Below, piece after piece: positions 41,074 through 50,039 of a stretch of DNA of 64,000 nucleotides. Made by a program: the position numbers and the translations under genes. The notes under the pieces were generated by a model. It did no database searches. It had not been told where the DNA came from and worked only from the letters and a program-made list of their open reading frames with translations. Source of the stretch: VGRF01 sp964460485 (GTDB lineage: Bacteria; Myxococcota_A; UBA9160; UBA6930); the NCBI GenBank assembly GCA_964460485.1, contig CAYWRY010000001.1:26772-90771 (forward strand), written 5' to 3'. How positions within the stretch are numbered: the stretch's first letter is position 1; each line of letters begins with the position of its first letter.

Positions 41074-42045
41074 TCAGAGCGTCAGCACCATCACCGCCTT
41101 CGCGGTGTGCATGCGGTTCTCGGCCTGGTCGAAGACGCGGCTGCGAGGATGCTCGAACACGTCGTCGTCCACCTCGCGCAGTTCCGGATGGGCACGGCCG
41201 AACTCGGTCGCGTCGTCGTGGAGGGCCGGCAGGCAGTGCAGGTAGATCGTGTCGTCGCGGCCGGTGAGGGCCACCAGCTTGCGGGTCACGCGGTAGTCGC
41301 GCAGCAGCGCGGCGCGCTCTGCGACCAGGTGCTCCTCGCCCATCGACACCCACACGTCGTTGTAGACCGCGTCGCAGCCCGACAGCGCCTCGTGGGGATC
41401 CTCGGTGATCGTGATGTCCGCGCCGACGGAAGCGTGCGCGAACAGCTCCTTCACCAGCGCGGGGCTGGGCTGCAGCGCGCGCGGCGCGAGCACGCGCAGG
41501 TCGACGCCCATCTTCGCCGCGCCCACCATCAGCGAGGTGACGACGTTGTTGCGGCCGTCGCCCACGTAGCAGAGCTTGGTGCCGCGGATGTGCCCCACGT
41601 TCTCGCGCAGGGTGAGCAGGTCGGCGAGCACCTGCGTCGGGTGGTAGGTGTCGCACAGCGCGTTCCACACCGGAATCCCGGCGTGCTGGGAGAGCTCGCG
41701 CACGAGCGCGTGCTGGAAGCCGCGAAACACGATGCCGTCGAACAGGCGGCCGAGCACGCGCGCGATGTCCTTCACCGACTCCTTCTCGCCGAAGCGGATG
41801 TCGGCGGGCGGCAGCACCTCGAGGTTCGCGCCCTCGTCCGCGGCAGCCACCGCGAAGGACGCGCGCGTGCGCGCGGAGGGCTTCAGGAAGATCAACGCGA
41901 TGTTCTTGTTGGCGAGGCGCCGCGGATAGATTCCGGCGCGGCGCGCGGCCTTCAGGTCGGCGGCGGTGTCGACCATCAACGCGATCTCGTCTGCGCTGAA
42001 GTCCCGCAGCGTGAGGAGACTGCGCCCCTTGAGTGAGATGGGCAT
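41074..42045 (-). CDS. argF: Ornithine carbamoyltransferase
   Basis: This 323-residue enzyme makes citrulline from ornithine and carbamoyl phosphate in arginine synthesis. The carbamoyl-phosphate motif reads SARTR (usually STRTR), followed by FRGFQH, HPTQVLADLLT, the ornithine-site DVWVSMGEE and HCLPALHDD. Those last motifs separate it from aspartate carbamoyltransferase. The ATG at 42045 has CAGGAGCG upstream. It stands apart from other arg genes in this window. Confidence 0.93.
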   Translation of the reverse strand: MPISLKGRSLLTLRDFSADEIALMVDTAADLKAARRAGIYPRRLANKNIALIFLKPSARTRASFAVAAADEGANLEVLPPADIRFGEKESVKDIARVLGRLFDGIVFRGFQHALVRELSQHAGIPVWNALCDTYHPTQVLADLLTLRENVGHIRGTKLCYVGDGRNNVVTSLMVGAAKMGVDLRVLAPRALQPSPALVKELFAHASVGADITITEDPHEALSGCDAVYNDVWVSMGEEHLVAERAALLRDYRVTRKLVALTGRDDTIYLHCLPALHDDATEFGRAHPELREVDDDVFEHPRSRVFDQAENRMHTAKAVMVLTL

Positions 42046-42204
42046 GCTTCGCTCCTGCGCGGGGGCTGGGAGGCGACGCATCCTATCGAAGCGGTCCCGC
42101 GAGGCTACTAAGGTCCGCGCCACCCAGCGGAGCAGCGCGTCGCCCGGAGACGGGTTCGGGGAGCGAGGCGCCGCCGGCGACGAGGAGCCTCGGGGCGTCC
42201 GGGA

Positions 42205-42648
42205 ATGCGCGTCATCTATCTGAGCCCGGACGAGCTCGATGCGCCGCCGCCGCCCTATCGCACGGGGGCGGGCGGGCGCGTGTGGCTGAGCGAGCGCGGC
42301 GAGCTCGAAACGGACGAGCGAGTCCGCCTCTCCGCGAACACCGTGCACGCGCTCGAGGGCCACGGCGTGCTGGAAGCGCTCAACCGCCTGCCGCTCGAGC
42401 TCGGCCGGCTTGGTGGGGGCCGCGACGTGCTCGTGCCGCAGTCCGCGCTCGACGACGCGGCCGACATCCTCAGCGAGGCCGACCGCAAGACCTACGGGGC
42501 CAGCTACGAGTTCGTCGTCGCGCAGGGGGATGGCGTCGAGTGGCGCATCCGCATCGAGAACCGCGAGTACCAGCGCGCGCTGGCGCGGCTGCGCGATCTG
42601 ATCGTCGCCGCCAGCCGCCAGGGCTTCGCGGTGTGGCTGCGAATCTGA
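42205..42648 (+). CDS. Hypothetical protein
   Basis: This 147-residue soluble protein has no signal peptide and no known motif that I can recognise. It begins MRVIYLSPDELDAPPPPYR and contains an IRIENREYQRALARLRDL segment. It is divergent from argF, and a short stretch and a dispersed repeat (42662-42757) separate it from the enoyl-CoA hydratase gene. Coding potential is supported by codon pattern and good length for its position, but no function can be given. Confidence 0.6.
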   Translation: MRVIYLSPDELDAPPPPYRTGAGGRVWLSERGELETDERVRLSANTVHALEGHGVLEALNRLPLELGRLGGGRDVLVPQSALDDAADILSEADRKTYGASYEFVVAQGDGVEWRIRIENREYQRALARLRDLIVAASRQGFAVWLRI

Positions 42649-42661
42649 GGGCGAGCGCGCA

Positions 42662-42757
42662 GCGCGCTAGCTCAGTTCGTGAAGCCGCGCGCGATCCGCG
42701 CCGCGACGCAGTGCAGATCTCGCGCAGAGAGCCGCAGGCCAATGGAGCCCGAAAAGA
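42662..42757 (+). repeat. Dispersed repeat of about 95 bp, copy A
   Basis: The stretch aligns over its whole length with 62197-62290. Shared blocks include GAAGCCGC, GCGCCGCG, GTGCAG, CGCGCAG, GAGCCG, AGGC and GGAGCCC, roughly 80% alike by eye. It lies between a hypothetical gene and the enoyl-CoA hydratase gene. No open frame or transposase is associated. Its nature is unknown. Confidence 0.8.
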
Positions 42758-42808
42758 CTGGCCGCCGCCGCGCTGGCCCTGATACACAGCGCGCCTCACG
42801 AGGTACGC

Positions 42809-43636
42809 ATGCCCGCATCGCCGCTCGTCTCCGAGCCGTCCCCCGGCGTTCGGCTGATCACGTTGAATCGCCCGGAGAAGAAGAACGCGTTCGACGACGC
42901 GCAATGGGACGGCTTCGCGGACGCGCTGCGCGCGGCGAACGCCGACGACGATGTGGCGGCCGCGGTCGTCACCGGCGCGGGCGGCGACTTCTCGGCGGGC
43001 GTCGACCTGAGCTCCTTCGCCGGTGGGCTGCGCGCGCGCCCGGGGCCCTTCGCGAGCGGCTACGACAACACCATGGACGCGCTCGTCGCCTTCGAGAAGC
43101 CGCTGCTCGCCGCGGCGAGCGGCGTGTGCGTCGGCTTCGGCGCGACCTTCCTCTTCCACTGCGATTGCGTCCATCTCGGCGAGAGCGCGCGGCTGCGACT
43201 GCCGTTCGTACGGCTCGGCCTCGTGCCGGAGGGCGCGAGCAGCTTCCTGCTGCAGGCGCTCGTGGGGCCACGCCGCGCCGGCGAGCTGATGTACACGGCC
43301 GCGTGGATCCCCGCGGCCCGCGCGCTCGAGCTCGGGCTCGCGACCTCGGTGCACGGTGACGCCGACGTGCTCGAGGTGGCGTTGCGCCGGGCGCGCGAGA
43401 TCGCGCAGTTCCCGGTGTCGGCGCTGCGCGAGACGAAGCGCACGCTGAAGGCGGGCCTCGCGGCGGGCGTGCGCGGCGCGCTCGCCGCGGAGGCGGCCGG
43501 CATGAGGGCGCAGGCCGGCTCGGTCGAGAACGTGGAGGCCGTGCGCGCGTTCATCGAAAAGCGCGAGCCGGACTATCGGGCGGCGCGCGCCAGGGCGCGC
43601 GAGGCCCGCGCGGGCGGCGCGCGGGAGAAGACGTGA
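42809..43636 (+). CDS. Enoyl-CoA hydratase/isomerase family protein
   Basis: This 275-residue crotonase-fold protein has ITLNRPEKKNAFD near the start, the oxyanion loop VTGAGGDFSAGVDL, and a second region LVPEGASSFLLQALVGPRRAGELM where Glu sits in the place of a catalytic acid. Substrates are CoA thioesters. Its stop overlaps the next gene (GTGA), so hydratase, short-chain dehydrogenase and Lnt are chained by overlaps. Confidence 0.9.
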   Translation: MPASPLVSEPSPGVRLITLNRPEKKNAFDDAQWDGFADALRAANADDDVAAAVVTGAGGDFSAGVDLSSFAGGLRARPGPFASGYDNTMDALVAFEKPLLAAASGVCVGFGATFLFHCDCVHLGESARLRLPFVRLGLVPEGASSFLLQALVGPRRAGELMYTAAWIPAARALELGLATSVHGDADVLEVALRRAREIAQFPVSALRETKRTLKAGLAAGVRGALAAEAAGMRAQAGSVENVEAVRAFIEKREPDYRAARARAREARAGGAREKT

Positions 43637-44481
43637 GCAAGCCCGTCGCGTTCATCACCGGTGCCTCGCGCGGAATCGGCAAGGCGACTGCTCTCGCGCT
43701 CGCCGAGCGGGGTTACGACCTCGTGATCTCCGCGCGCAGCGTCCACGGCGGCGAGCAGCACGAGTACTCGCCCACCGCGCAGCATTCGCTCTTGCGGGCG
43801 ATGCCGGGCAGCCTCGCCGAGACCGAGCAGCTCGCGCGCGCGCGCGGCGCCGAGGTACGGGCGCTGCCCATGGACCTGCTCGACCGCGAGAGCACGCGCG
43901 CCGCGGCGCGAGGCGCGCTCGCCGCGTTCGGGCGCGTCGACGTGCTGGTGAACAACGCGATCTATCAGGGTCCGGGCGTGATGGACCGCGTGCTCGCGCT
44001 CGACCTAGAGCACGTCGAACGCGTGCTGCTCGGCAACGTCACCCATCAGCTGCTGGTGGTGCAGGAGATCCTGCCGCACATGCTCGCCCGCAAGCGCGGG
44101 GCGATCGTGAACCTCGTCTCCGCGGCGGGCATGGGCGACCCGCCGCCGGGTAGCGGCGCCTGGGGCTTCGCCTACGGCGCGTCCAAGGCGGCGCTGATCC
44201 GCATGGCGGGCGTGCTCGCTTCGGAGCACGCCGGCGCGGGCGTCTCCTTCTTCAACCTCGAGCCGGGGCTGGTGCTCACCGAATCCATGCGCGAGCAGGG
44301 GCTCACGGAAGATCTCCTGCGCGCGGTGCCCGGCGGCGGCGCGCCGCCGGTGGTGCCCGCGGCGGTGATCGCCTGGCTCGTCACGAGCCCCGACGCGGCG
44401 CGCTGGCACGGCAAGACGATCCACGCGCAGCCTGCGGCGAAGGAGCTGCGCCTCGTGCCGGGCTGGCCGGCCGAGGCGTGA
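43633..44481 (+). CDS. Short-chain dehydrogenase/reductase
   Basis: This 282-residue Rossmann enzyme has the cofactor loop TGASRGIG, NNAIY in the NAG position, the catalytic Ser/Tyr/Lys set with YGASK, and a longer than usual loop after the second strand (VHGGEQHEYSPTAQHS). It probably uses NADP(H) on a CoA ester or ketone, by its position after the hydratase. The GTG start overlaps the hydratase stop, and its own stop overlaps lnt. Confidence 0.9.
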   Translation: MSKPVAFITGASRGIGKATALALAERGYDLVISARSVHGGEQHEYSPTAQHSLLRAMPGSLAETEQLARARGAEVRALPMDLLDRESTRAAARGALAAFGRVDVLVNNAIYQGPGVMDRVLALDLEHVERVLLGNVTHQLLVVQEILPHMLARKRGAIVNLVSAAGMGDPPPGSGAWGFAYGASKAALIRMAGVLASEHAGAGVSFFNLEPGLVLTESMREQGLTEDLLRAVPGGGAPPVVPAAVIAWLVTSPDAARWHGKTIHAQPAAKELRLVPGWPAEA

Positions 44482-45986
44482 GCGCGCGCCGGCGCCTGGC
44501 GCTCGCGCTGCTCGCGGCGGCGCTCACCACCTGCGCGTTTCCGCCGCTCGGCGTCTGGCCGCTCGCGCTCGTCATGCTCGCGCCGCTCGCGCTCGCGCTC
44601 GCGAGCGCCGGGCCGCTCGCGGCGTTCGCCGTCACCTTCCTCTACTCGCTGGCGATGGGCCTTTCGATCGTGCGCTGGCTCGTGCATGCGCTGGCCGGCG
44701 GTTACGGCGTCGCTGCCGCCTCCGCCTGGGCCTTCACGGCCGGGCTCGTGGCGCTCTACGCGCTCGCGCCGGCCGCGGCGATGGCGGCCTTCGCCGCGCT
44801 GCGCCCGCGGCTCTCGCCCGCGCTCGCGCCGCTCGCCTTGGCGGCGCTCTACGCGTTCTCCGAGTGGCTGCGCGGCGCGCCGCTCGGACTGCCGTGGCTC
44901 TACGCTGCCCACGCCCTGGCGCCCGCGGCGAGCCTGATCCAGAGCGCGGATCTGTTCGGCGCGGCGGGCGTCAGCTTCCTCGCCGTCGCGCTCGCGAGCG
45001 GAATCGGCTTTGCCGTCGCTGCGCGCGACTGGCGGCCGCTCGCGGCGCCCGTTGCGCTGTGGGTGCTCGCGCTCTCCTACGGCGCGGCGCGGGTGGCGAC
45101 GCTCGCGGAGGGGGAGCTGCTGCGCGTGGGGGTGGTGCAAGCGTCGATCGCGCAAGCACAGCGCTGGCGCGAGGGGCTCGCCCTGGCTCACGTCGAGGAC
45201 CAGCTCGCGCTCACGCGGGAGCTGCTCGATCGCGCCGGCGAGCTCGACGTCGTCGTGTGGCCCGAGACGGCGATCGACGACGTGCTCGAGCGCGACGCGC
45301 GCCTGCTCGCCGCGCTGCGCCGGCAGGTGGAGGCGAGTCGCGTGCCCATCGTCGCGGGCGCCCAGCGCCAGATCGGCGGCGTCTCGAACTCGGCGTTCCT
45401 CGTCATCCCGCGCGCCGGCCTGATCGAGAGCTACGAGAAGCAGCGCCTCGTGCCCTTCGCCGAGTACGCGCCGGCGTGGGGCGGCCCGCTGAGCGGGCTG
45501 CTCGCGCCGCTCGGCGAGCGCATTCCGTATCGCGCCGGCACGCAGGCCCGAGTCTTCCGTCGCCTCGGCACGCCGTTCGCGACGCCGATCTGCTTCGAGA
45601 TCACCGACGCCGCGCTGGTGCGCCGGCTCGCGACGAGCGGCGCGCGCGTGCTCTTCAATCTCTCCAACGACGCGTGGTTCGGGCGCACCGGCTACGCGGA
45701 GATGCACCTCGCCCACGCCGTCTTCCGCGCCGTCGAGCTGCGCACGCCCGTGGTGCGCGCGACGAGCTCGGGCGTCTCGGCACTGATCGACGCGCGCGGC
45801 GCGGTGACCGAGCGCCTCGGCGTCGGCGCGCGCGGCTCGCTGCGCGGCGCCGTGCGCGCGAACGCGACGCCCAGCGCGGTCGCGCGCTGGGGCGACGCCC
45901 CGGGTCTCGGCGTGCTGGCGCTCGCCACGGCGCTGCCGGTCGCGCTGCGGCGGCGAATGCGGGAGCGCGGCAAAGCGCGAGCGTGA
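44478..45986 (+). CDS. lnt: Apolipoprotein N-acyltransferase
   Basis: This 502-residue inner-membrane enzyme adds the third acyl chain to lipoproteins. Six or so N-terminal helices (about 1-200) precede a nitrilase domain with the catalytic Glu in WPETAID, Lys in YEKQRLVPFAEY and Cys in PICFEI, then NLSNDAWFG. It shows the cell has an outer membrane with triacylated lipoproteins. The GTG start overlaps the previous gene. It is convergent with the beta-propeller gene. Confidence 0.93.
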   Translation: MSARRRLALALLAAALTTCAFPPLGVWPLALVMLAPLALALASAGPLAAFAVTFLYSLAMGLSIVRWLVHALAGGYGVAAASAWAFTAGLVALYALAPAAAMAAFAALRPRLSPALAPLALAALYAFSEWLRGAPLGLPWLYAAHALAPAASLIQSADLFGAAGVSFLAVALASGIGFAVAARDWRPLAAPVALWVLALSYGAARVATLAEGELLRVGVVQASIAQAQRWREGLALAHVEDQLALTRELLDRAGELDVVVWPETAIDDVLERDARLLAALRRQVEASRVPIVAGAQRQIGGVSNSAFLVIPRAGLIESYEKQRLVPFAEYAPAWGGPLSGLLAPLGERIPYRAGTQARVFRRLGTPFATPICFEITDAALVRRLATSGARVLFNLSNDAWFGRTGYAEMHLAHAVFRAVELRTPVVRATSSGVSALIDARGAVTERLGVGARGSLRGAVRANATPSAVARWGDAPGLGVLALATALPVALRRRMRERGKARA

Positions 45987-46034
45987 GCGCGGTGCGCGCG
46001 CGTCGCGAACGATCCTCGACCGAGCGCCGCGCCG

Positions 46035-48902
46035 CTACTGCGCGTTCGGGCCGTTGTCGCACTCTCCGGCGGTTCCCGCGCAGATCGGCAGCTCGTTCGA
46101 GAACAGCCCCAACGGATTCTGCACCTGGAGCAGGTGCAGACCGGCGCCCGGGTTGTTCACGAGGTCGATCGTCACGTTGCCCGGATTGCAGAAGCCGCCC
46201 GCGCTGCCCGCGGAGCAGGTCAGGGTTCCGGTCGCGAGCGCGCCGTCGACGAAGATCGTGGCCGCCGTCGATACGTCCTCGCCGCGCACGTTGAAGGCCG
46301 GCGGGCTGCCGGTGGCGGAGAAAAGCGGCAGCGGCGGATCGCCGATCGCCGTGGCCGCGGTGGGCGTCCCGGCGGTGGAGAGCAGCGGCTGGCGCGAGGT
46401 GTTCGCGTTGGCGCGCAGATGGGCGGTGAGCGTGAGGAACGTCGTGCCGTTGGCGGCCTCGGCCCGCAGCGCGGCGGGCGTCAGCGAGAAGGAGTCGGCC
46501 GCGTACACGGCGCCGTTGAAGCTGACGAGCAGCGTCGTGCCCAGCCGGCGGCCGATGCCGCGCAGGTTCACCGCGCCGCGCGCGTCTGCGGCTTCGAGCG
46601 CGCTCATCAAGGTGAGCGTCTCGGGCAGATTCGCCGTGACGGTGTTCAGCGTCAGCTGGCGGCCGGTCGCGCCCGAGGTGCCGGTGCTGGCCTCCTCGAA
46701 CATCTCGAAGATGTGCTGCGGCCGGACGCCGTAAACCGCGTCGAACACGAAGAAGGCCGCGCCGAACGTCGTCTGCTCGCGGAAGCCGAGGTTCGGGTCC
46801 CACTCGAAGCCAGGCTCGTTGCCGGCCGTGGCGAAGGCGAGGATCTCCTCCGCGTTCGTGACGCCGAGCGAGAACTGGAGCGTGCGATCGGTGAGTCCGC
46901 GCATGGTGGGTGCGTCGAAGCCGTTCAGCGTGGCCGAGTTGGTGGAGGCGCCGAGCGGCAGGGCGTGGCAGCCGCCGTCGGCATCGGCGCAGGAGCGCGG
47001 CTGGCCGGGACCGTCCTGATTCACGAAGAAGTCGGCGAAGCCCTTGCGCGCGGAGACGGCCACCCCGCCCTGGGTCGCGGGCGTCGCGTCCGAGAGGCGC
47101 GAGAGGTTGTCGCCCACGCGCCGCGCGCGCGCCGGCGGGTATGCGACCGAGGCCAGGAAGCTCGCCATGTCGTCGCGCTCCTGCGCGCTGAGCTCGTTGC
47201 CGCCCGGCGGGCAGGAGCCGCTCTGGTCGCACATCACGCCGGAGAGGCTGCCGTTCACGAGATCGAGGAAGCAGTCGTGATCGCCGTCCGCGTCGCCGAG
47301 CGCGCAGTCGGTTCCGCCGGACCCGGCGAACCCCACCGAGCCGTTGCCGCCGCCGAAGGGGTCGCCCAGCGTGCCATCCCAGTGCAGCGGCAGCGTGTTC
47401 TTCAGGCCGCGGATCGGCATGGTGGTGCGCGGCTCGTCGCCGCTCGGGCAACCGATCGCCGCGCACTCGCCGCCGATCCGCCACAGCAGCTGGTCCACGT
47501 TCGCGTCTGGGTGGCAGCTCGCGCACGAGAAGTTTCCGGTCGTGGACGCGAACGCGTTGTTGAAGGCAATCGCGCCGCGCCGCACCGCCGCCGGCGTCGG
47601 ATCGCGGCCGACCGGGAGCGTCGCGACCGGCGCGAGCGCGCCGCCGGGACCGAGGGCGATCTGCGTGACCGTGTTGTCGAGCGAGCTCAGCACGTAGGCG
47701 GTGCCCGTCGCCCCGCTCGGCGAGTGGAGGGCGATGCCCTTCGGAATCGCGCCCACGTCGAGCACGGCCAGCGGCGCTCCGGCGGGCAAGCTCGACGAGA
47801 AGCTCGCCACGCGGCTCGCGCCGGCGGCGGTCATCAGCACCACCGACCCGTCGCCCGACAGCGCGATGCCGTAGGGCGTGGCGAGCGAGTTCGAATGGGT
47901 CGTCGGGATCGGCTCGACGGCGGACACCGTCGGCGCGCCGCAGCCGCTCGCGTCGCACGTCACCGCGGCGAGCTCGTTGTCGAACATGCGGTTGTCGAGC
48001 GTCGCCAGCACCTCGCGGTGTGCGCCGTTCACGGCGTTGCGCGCGTCGGTCTGGGCGACGAACGCGCGGCCGTTCGCGTCGACGGCGAGGCCGTAGAGCA
48101 GCGTGCCGAGGCCGGAGACGACCGCGACCTCCTGGTCGTTCGCCGTGTCGTAGACGAACAGGTCGCGATCGGGCGCCTGCGGGTCGATCTGGATGTTCTT
48201 CGCAGCGCCGGGCAGGTTCGGCTCGGTGACGAAGGTCTGGAGCTGCGGCAGGCCGATCGAGCACTGGGGACCGGTCGGCACGCCCACGGGGCAGGCCGAG
48301 ATCTCGCTCTGGTTGCCGCTCTCGAAGGCGGCCACGTAGAGCAGGCCGTTGCGCACGGCGATCGCGCGCGGCTCGGAGCCGCGGACGGGAATGAAGCCGG
48401 TCACCTGATAGGTCGCGGTGTCGATCACGGCGATCAGGTCGCGGGAGGAGAGCGCGACGTAGGCCTTCGCGTTGCCGGCGAAGGCGATGCCGGCCGGCTC
48501 GTCGAACAGCGTGGCCAGCGCCGCATCGAGCACCTGGATCGTCTCGACGACCTCGCGGTAGCTCGCGCTGCCGGGCGTCACGTCGATCACGCTGATCGAG
48601 TCGCTGACGTGGTTCGAGACCCAGACCTCGCTGCCGTCGGGCCTCACCGCCACCGAGACGGGCTCGAGGCCGACGTCGACGTTGCGCACGGAACGGAACG
48701 GCGAGGTGGTGAGGATCTGGAGCGTGTTGCTCGTCGTGTTCGCGACGTAGACCTCGTGGCCGCTGGCGGAGACCGCGATCGGGTTCACCTGCGGGCTCGC
48801 GAAGTTCTGGTAGCCGGGCACCTCGTGGACGGAGGCGCCGCCGGCGAGGCCAGCAGCGGGCAAACAGAGTACGAGAGCGGCGGCCGCGACGCGCAGCGAC
48901 AT
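46035..48902 (-). CDS. Large exported YVTN beta-propeller protein with c-heme domain
   Basis: This 955-residue protein has a signal peptide (1-23). About residues 30-440 are YVTN-type beta-propeller repeats (VYVANTTSN, VWVSNHVSDSISVIDV, and similar). A cytochrome c-like domain follows with CASCH near residue 460, a calcium-loop-like DADGDHDCFLD near 535 and an unusual C-x5-GCH near 640. The C-terminal 90 residues look like an IPT/TIG sandwich. It is probably periplasmic or on the surface, in electron transfer or substrate oxidation. The ATG at 48902 is favoured over the GTG at 48908 because GAGGTG precedes it. Its exact family is not known to me. Confidence 0.85.
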   Translation of the reverse strand: MSLRVAAAALVLCLPAAGLAGGASVHEVPGYQNFASPQVNPIAVSASGHEVYVANTTSNTLQILTTSPFRSVRNVDVGLEPVSVAVRPDGSEVWVSNHVSDSISVIDVTPGSASYREVVETIQVLDAALATLFDEPAGIAFAGNAKAYVALSSRDLIAVIDTATYQVTGFIPVRGSEPRAIAVRNGLLYVAAFESGNQSEISACPVGVPTGPQCSIGLPQLQTFVTEPNLPGAAKNIQIDPQAPDRDLFVYDTANDQEVAVVSGLGTLLYGLAVDANGRAFVAQTDARNAVNGAHREVLATLDNRMFDNELAAVTCDASGCGAPTVSAVEPIPTTHSNSLATPYGIALSGDGSVVLMTAAGASRVASFSSSLPAGAPLAVLDVGAIPKGIALHSPSGATGTAYVLSSLDNTVTQIALGPGGALAPVATLPVGRDPTPAAVRRGAIAFNNAFASTTGNFSCASCHPDANVDQLLWRIGGECAAIGCPSGDEPRTTMPIRGLKNTLPLHWDGTLGDPFGGGNGSVGFAGSGGTDCALGDADGDHDCFLDLVNGSLSGVMCDQSGSCPPGGNELSAQERDDMASFLASVAYPPARARRVGDNLSRLSDATPATQGGVAVSARKGFADFFVNQDGPGQPRSCADADGGCHALPLGASTNSATLNGFDAPTMRGLTDRTLQFSLGVTNAEEILAFATAGNEPGFEWDPNLGFREQTTFGAAFFVFDAVYGVRPQHIFEMFEEASTGTSGATGRQLTLNTVTANLPETLTLMSALEAADARGAVNLRGIGRRLGTTLLVSFNGAVYAADSFSLTPAALRAEAANGTTFLTLTAHLRANANTSRQPLLSTAGTPTAATAIGDPPLPLFSATGSPPAFNVRGEDVSTAATIFVDGALATGTLTCSAGSAGGFCNPGNVTIDLVNNPGAGLHLLQVQNPLGLFSNELPICAGTAGECDNGPNAQ

Positions 48903-49048
48903 GGGCACCTCGTGCGATCGGACGCAGCGTCCGCGGTTGCGCTGCGTGCGGGCCGCATCTTACGTCGCGCGAACCCGCAGCGGGCGCGCAAGTTGCGTGG
49001 AGTTCGGGTTACGCTGTGCGACCCCGAGTCACAACCGAGGAGTCCGCC

Positions 49049-49354
49049 GTGATCGTGATTCACGCTTCCGTGCTGCTCGACCCTGCGAAGACCGAGGCCG
49101 CGACCGCGGCCGCGAAGGAGATGATGGCCGAATCGCGCAAGGAGGCCGGCTGCCACGCCTACACGTTCACGCGCGATCTCAGCGAGCCCGGGCGCTTCTA
49201 CGTCATCGAGGAGTGGGAGAGCGACGAGGCGCTGGCGGTGCACTTCAAGACGCCGCACATGGCGAAGTTCCAGTCGGTGATGCCGGGGTTCGGGATCAAG
49301 GAGATGAAGGCGGAGCGGTTCGTGGTGTCTTCTCACGGTCCGCTGAGGCCGTGA
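49049..49354 (+). CDS. Antibiotic biosynthesis monooxygenase (ABM) domain protein
   Basis: This 101-residue single ABM ferredoxin-like fold has AESRKEAGCHAYTFTRDL and FYVIEEWESDEALAVHFKTPHM, both typical of the family of small cofactor-free monooxygenases or quinol monooxygenase-like proteins. The GTG at 49049 has GAGGAG upstream. It is divergent from the propeller gene. The role is not known. Confidence 0.85.
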   Translation: MIVIHASVLLDPAKTEAATAAAKEMMAESRKEAGCHAYTFTRDLSEPGRFYVIEEWESDEALAVHFKTPHMAKFQSVMPGFGIKEMKAERFVVSSHGPLRP

Positions 49355-49500
49355 GAGGTCGATACCGGCGCCGCGGCTGCTCGTGCTGGGCGCGCTCGCG
49401 CGCTCGTCGAGGGAGGGAGGGCGCGGATCGGCGCGGCCTACGGCCGCGCCTGCCGCGCGCTGCGCGTCGATTCGCGTGGCAGTGGAGACGCGCGGCCGGG

Positions 49501-49965
49501 TCAAGAACGCTTGCGCTGGGCGGCGGCGAGCTCGTCGAGGTGGAGGTGGTGGGAGAGGTCGCCGAGCAGGTCCATCCGGATGTGGCGCTCGGAGAAGCGC
49601 CAGGCGCCGTCGACCTTCGCGAAGCGGTCGTGGTAGCGGCCGGCGACGACGATCTGGAGCGGCTGGCCGGGGGCCGCTTGCAGGACGGTGAAGCGAGAGC
49701 GGGCACTGGCGGTCGCGCCGCCGGGGGCGATCTCCACGAGCACGTTCGTGGTGACGTGCTGGGTCCGCGGCGTCCCGTCGGCGTAGAGCCGGATCAGCGA
49801 GGCGTTGAGGGCTGCGACTTGACGCCAGTCCGTGAGGGGCGGCTGGTCGCCAGCGCAGTAGATGGCGTGCTCGAAGAGGCGTGCCATGCCCTCGAGGTCG
49901 CCGCTGTCGATGCGCTCGGCGTAGCTGAAGAGGAGATTGCGGATCGCCTGCTCGTCGCTCGTCAC
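49501..49965 (-). CDS. SnoaL-like/NTF2-fold protein
   Basis: This 154-residue protein of the SnoaL-like domain type begins DEQAIRNLLFSYAERIDSGDLEGMARLF and has a late RYHDRFAKVDGAWRFSERHIRMD strand pair, both features of this fold. Members include small hydratases, isomerases and ring-hydroxylating enzyme beta-like subunits. It follows the flavin monooxygenase-like gene by 74 bases. The substrate is unknown. Confidence 0.85.
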   Translation of the reverse strand: MTSDEQAIRNLLFSYAERIDSGDLEGMARLFEHAIYCAGDQPPLTDWRQVAALNASLIRLYADGTPRTQHVTTNVLVEIAPGGATASARSRFTVLQAAPGQPLQIVVAGRYHDRFAKVDGAWRFSERHIRMDLLGDLSHHLHLDELAAAQRKRS

Positions 49966-50039
49966 GGAGAGGTCCTCGCCGTCAGCCCGCGGTCTGCGCG
50001 CAGTCGAGCGCCAGCTTGCCTGCGAAGCGCGCGGCGGAG

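Noticed and set aside
46134..49052. Plus-strand open frame of over 900 codons opposite the beta-propeller gene
   Set aside because: It shows no domains and an Arg/His/Ala bias. The minus strand gives a signal peptide, propeller repeats and CxxCH.
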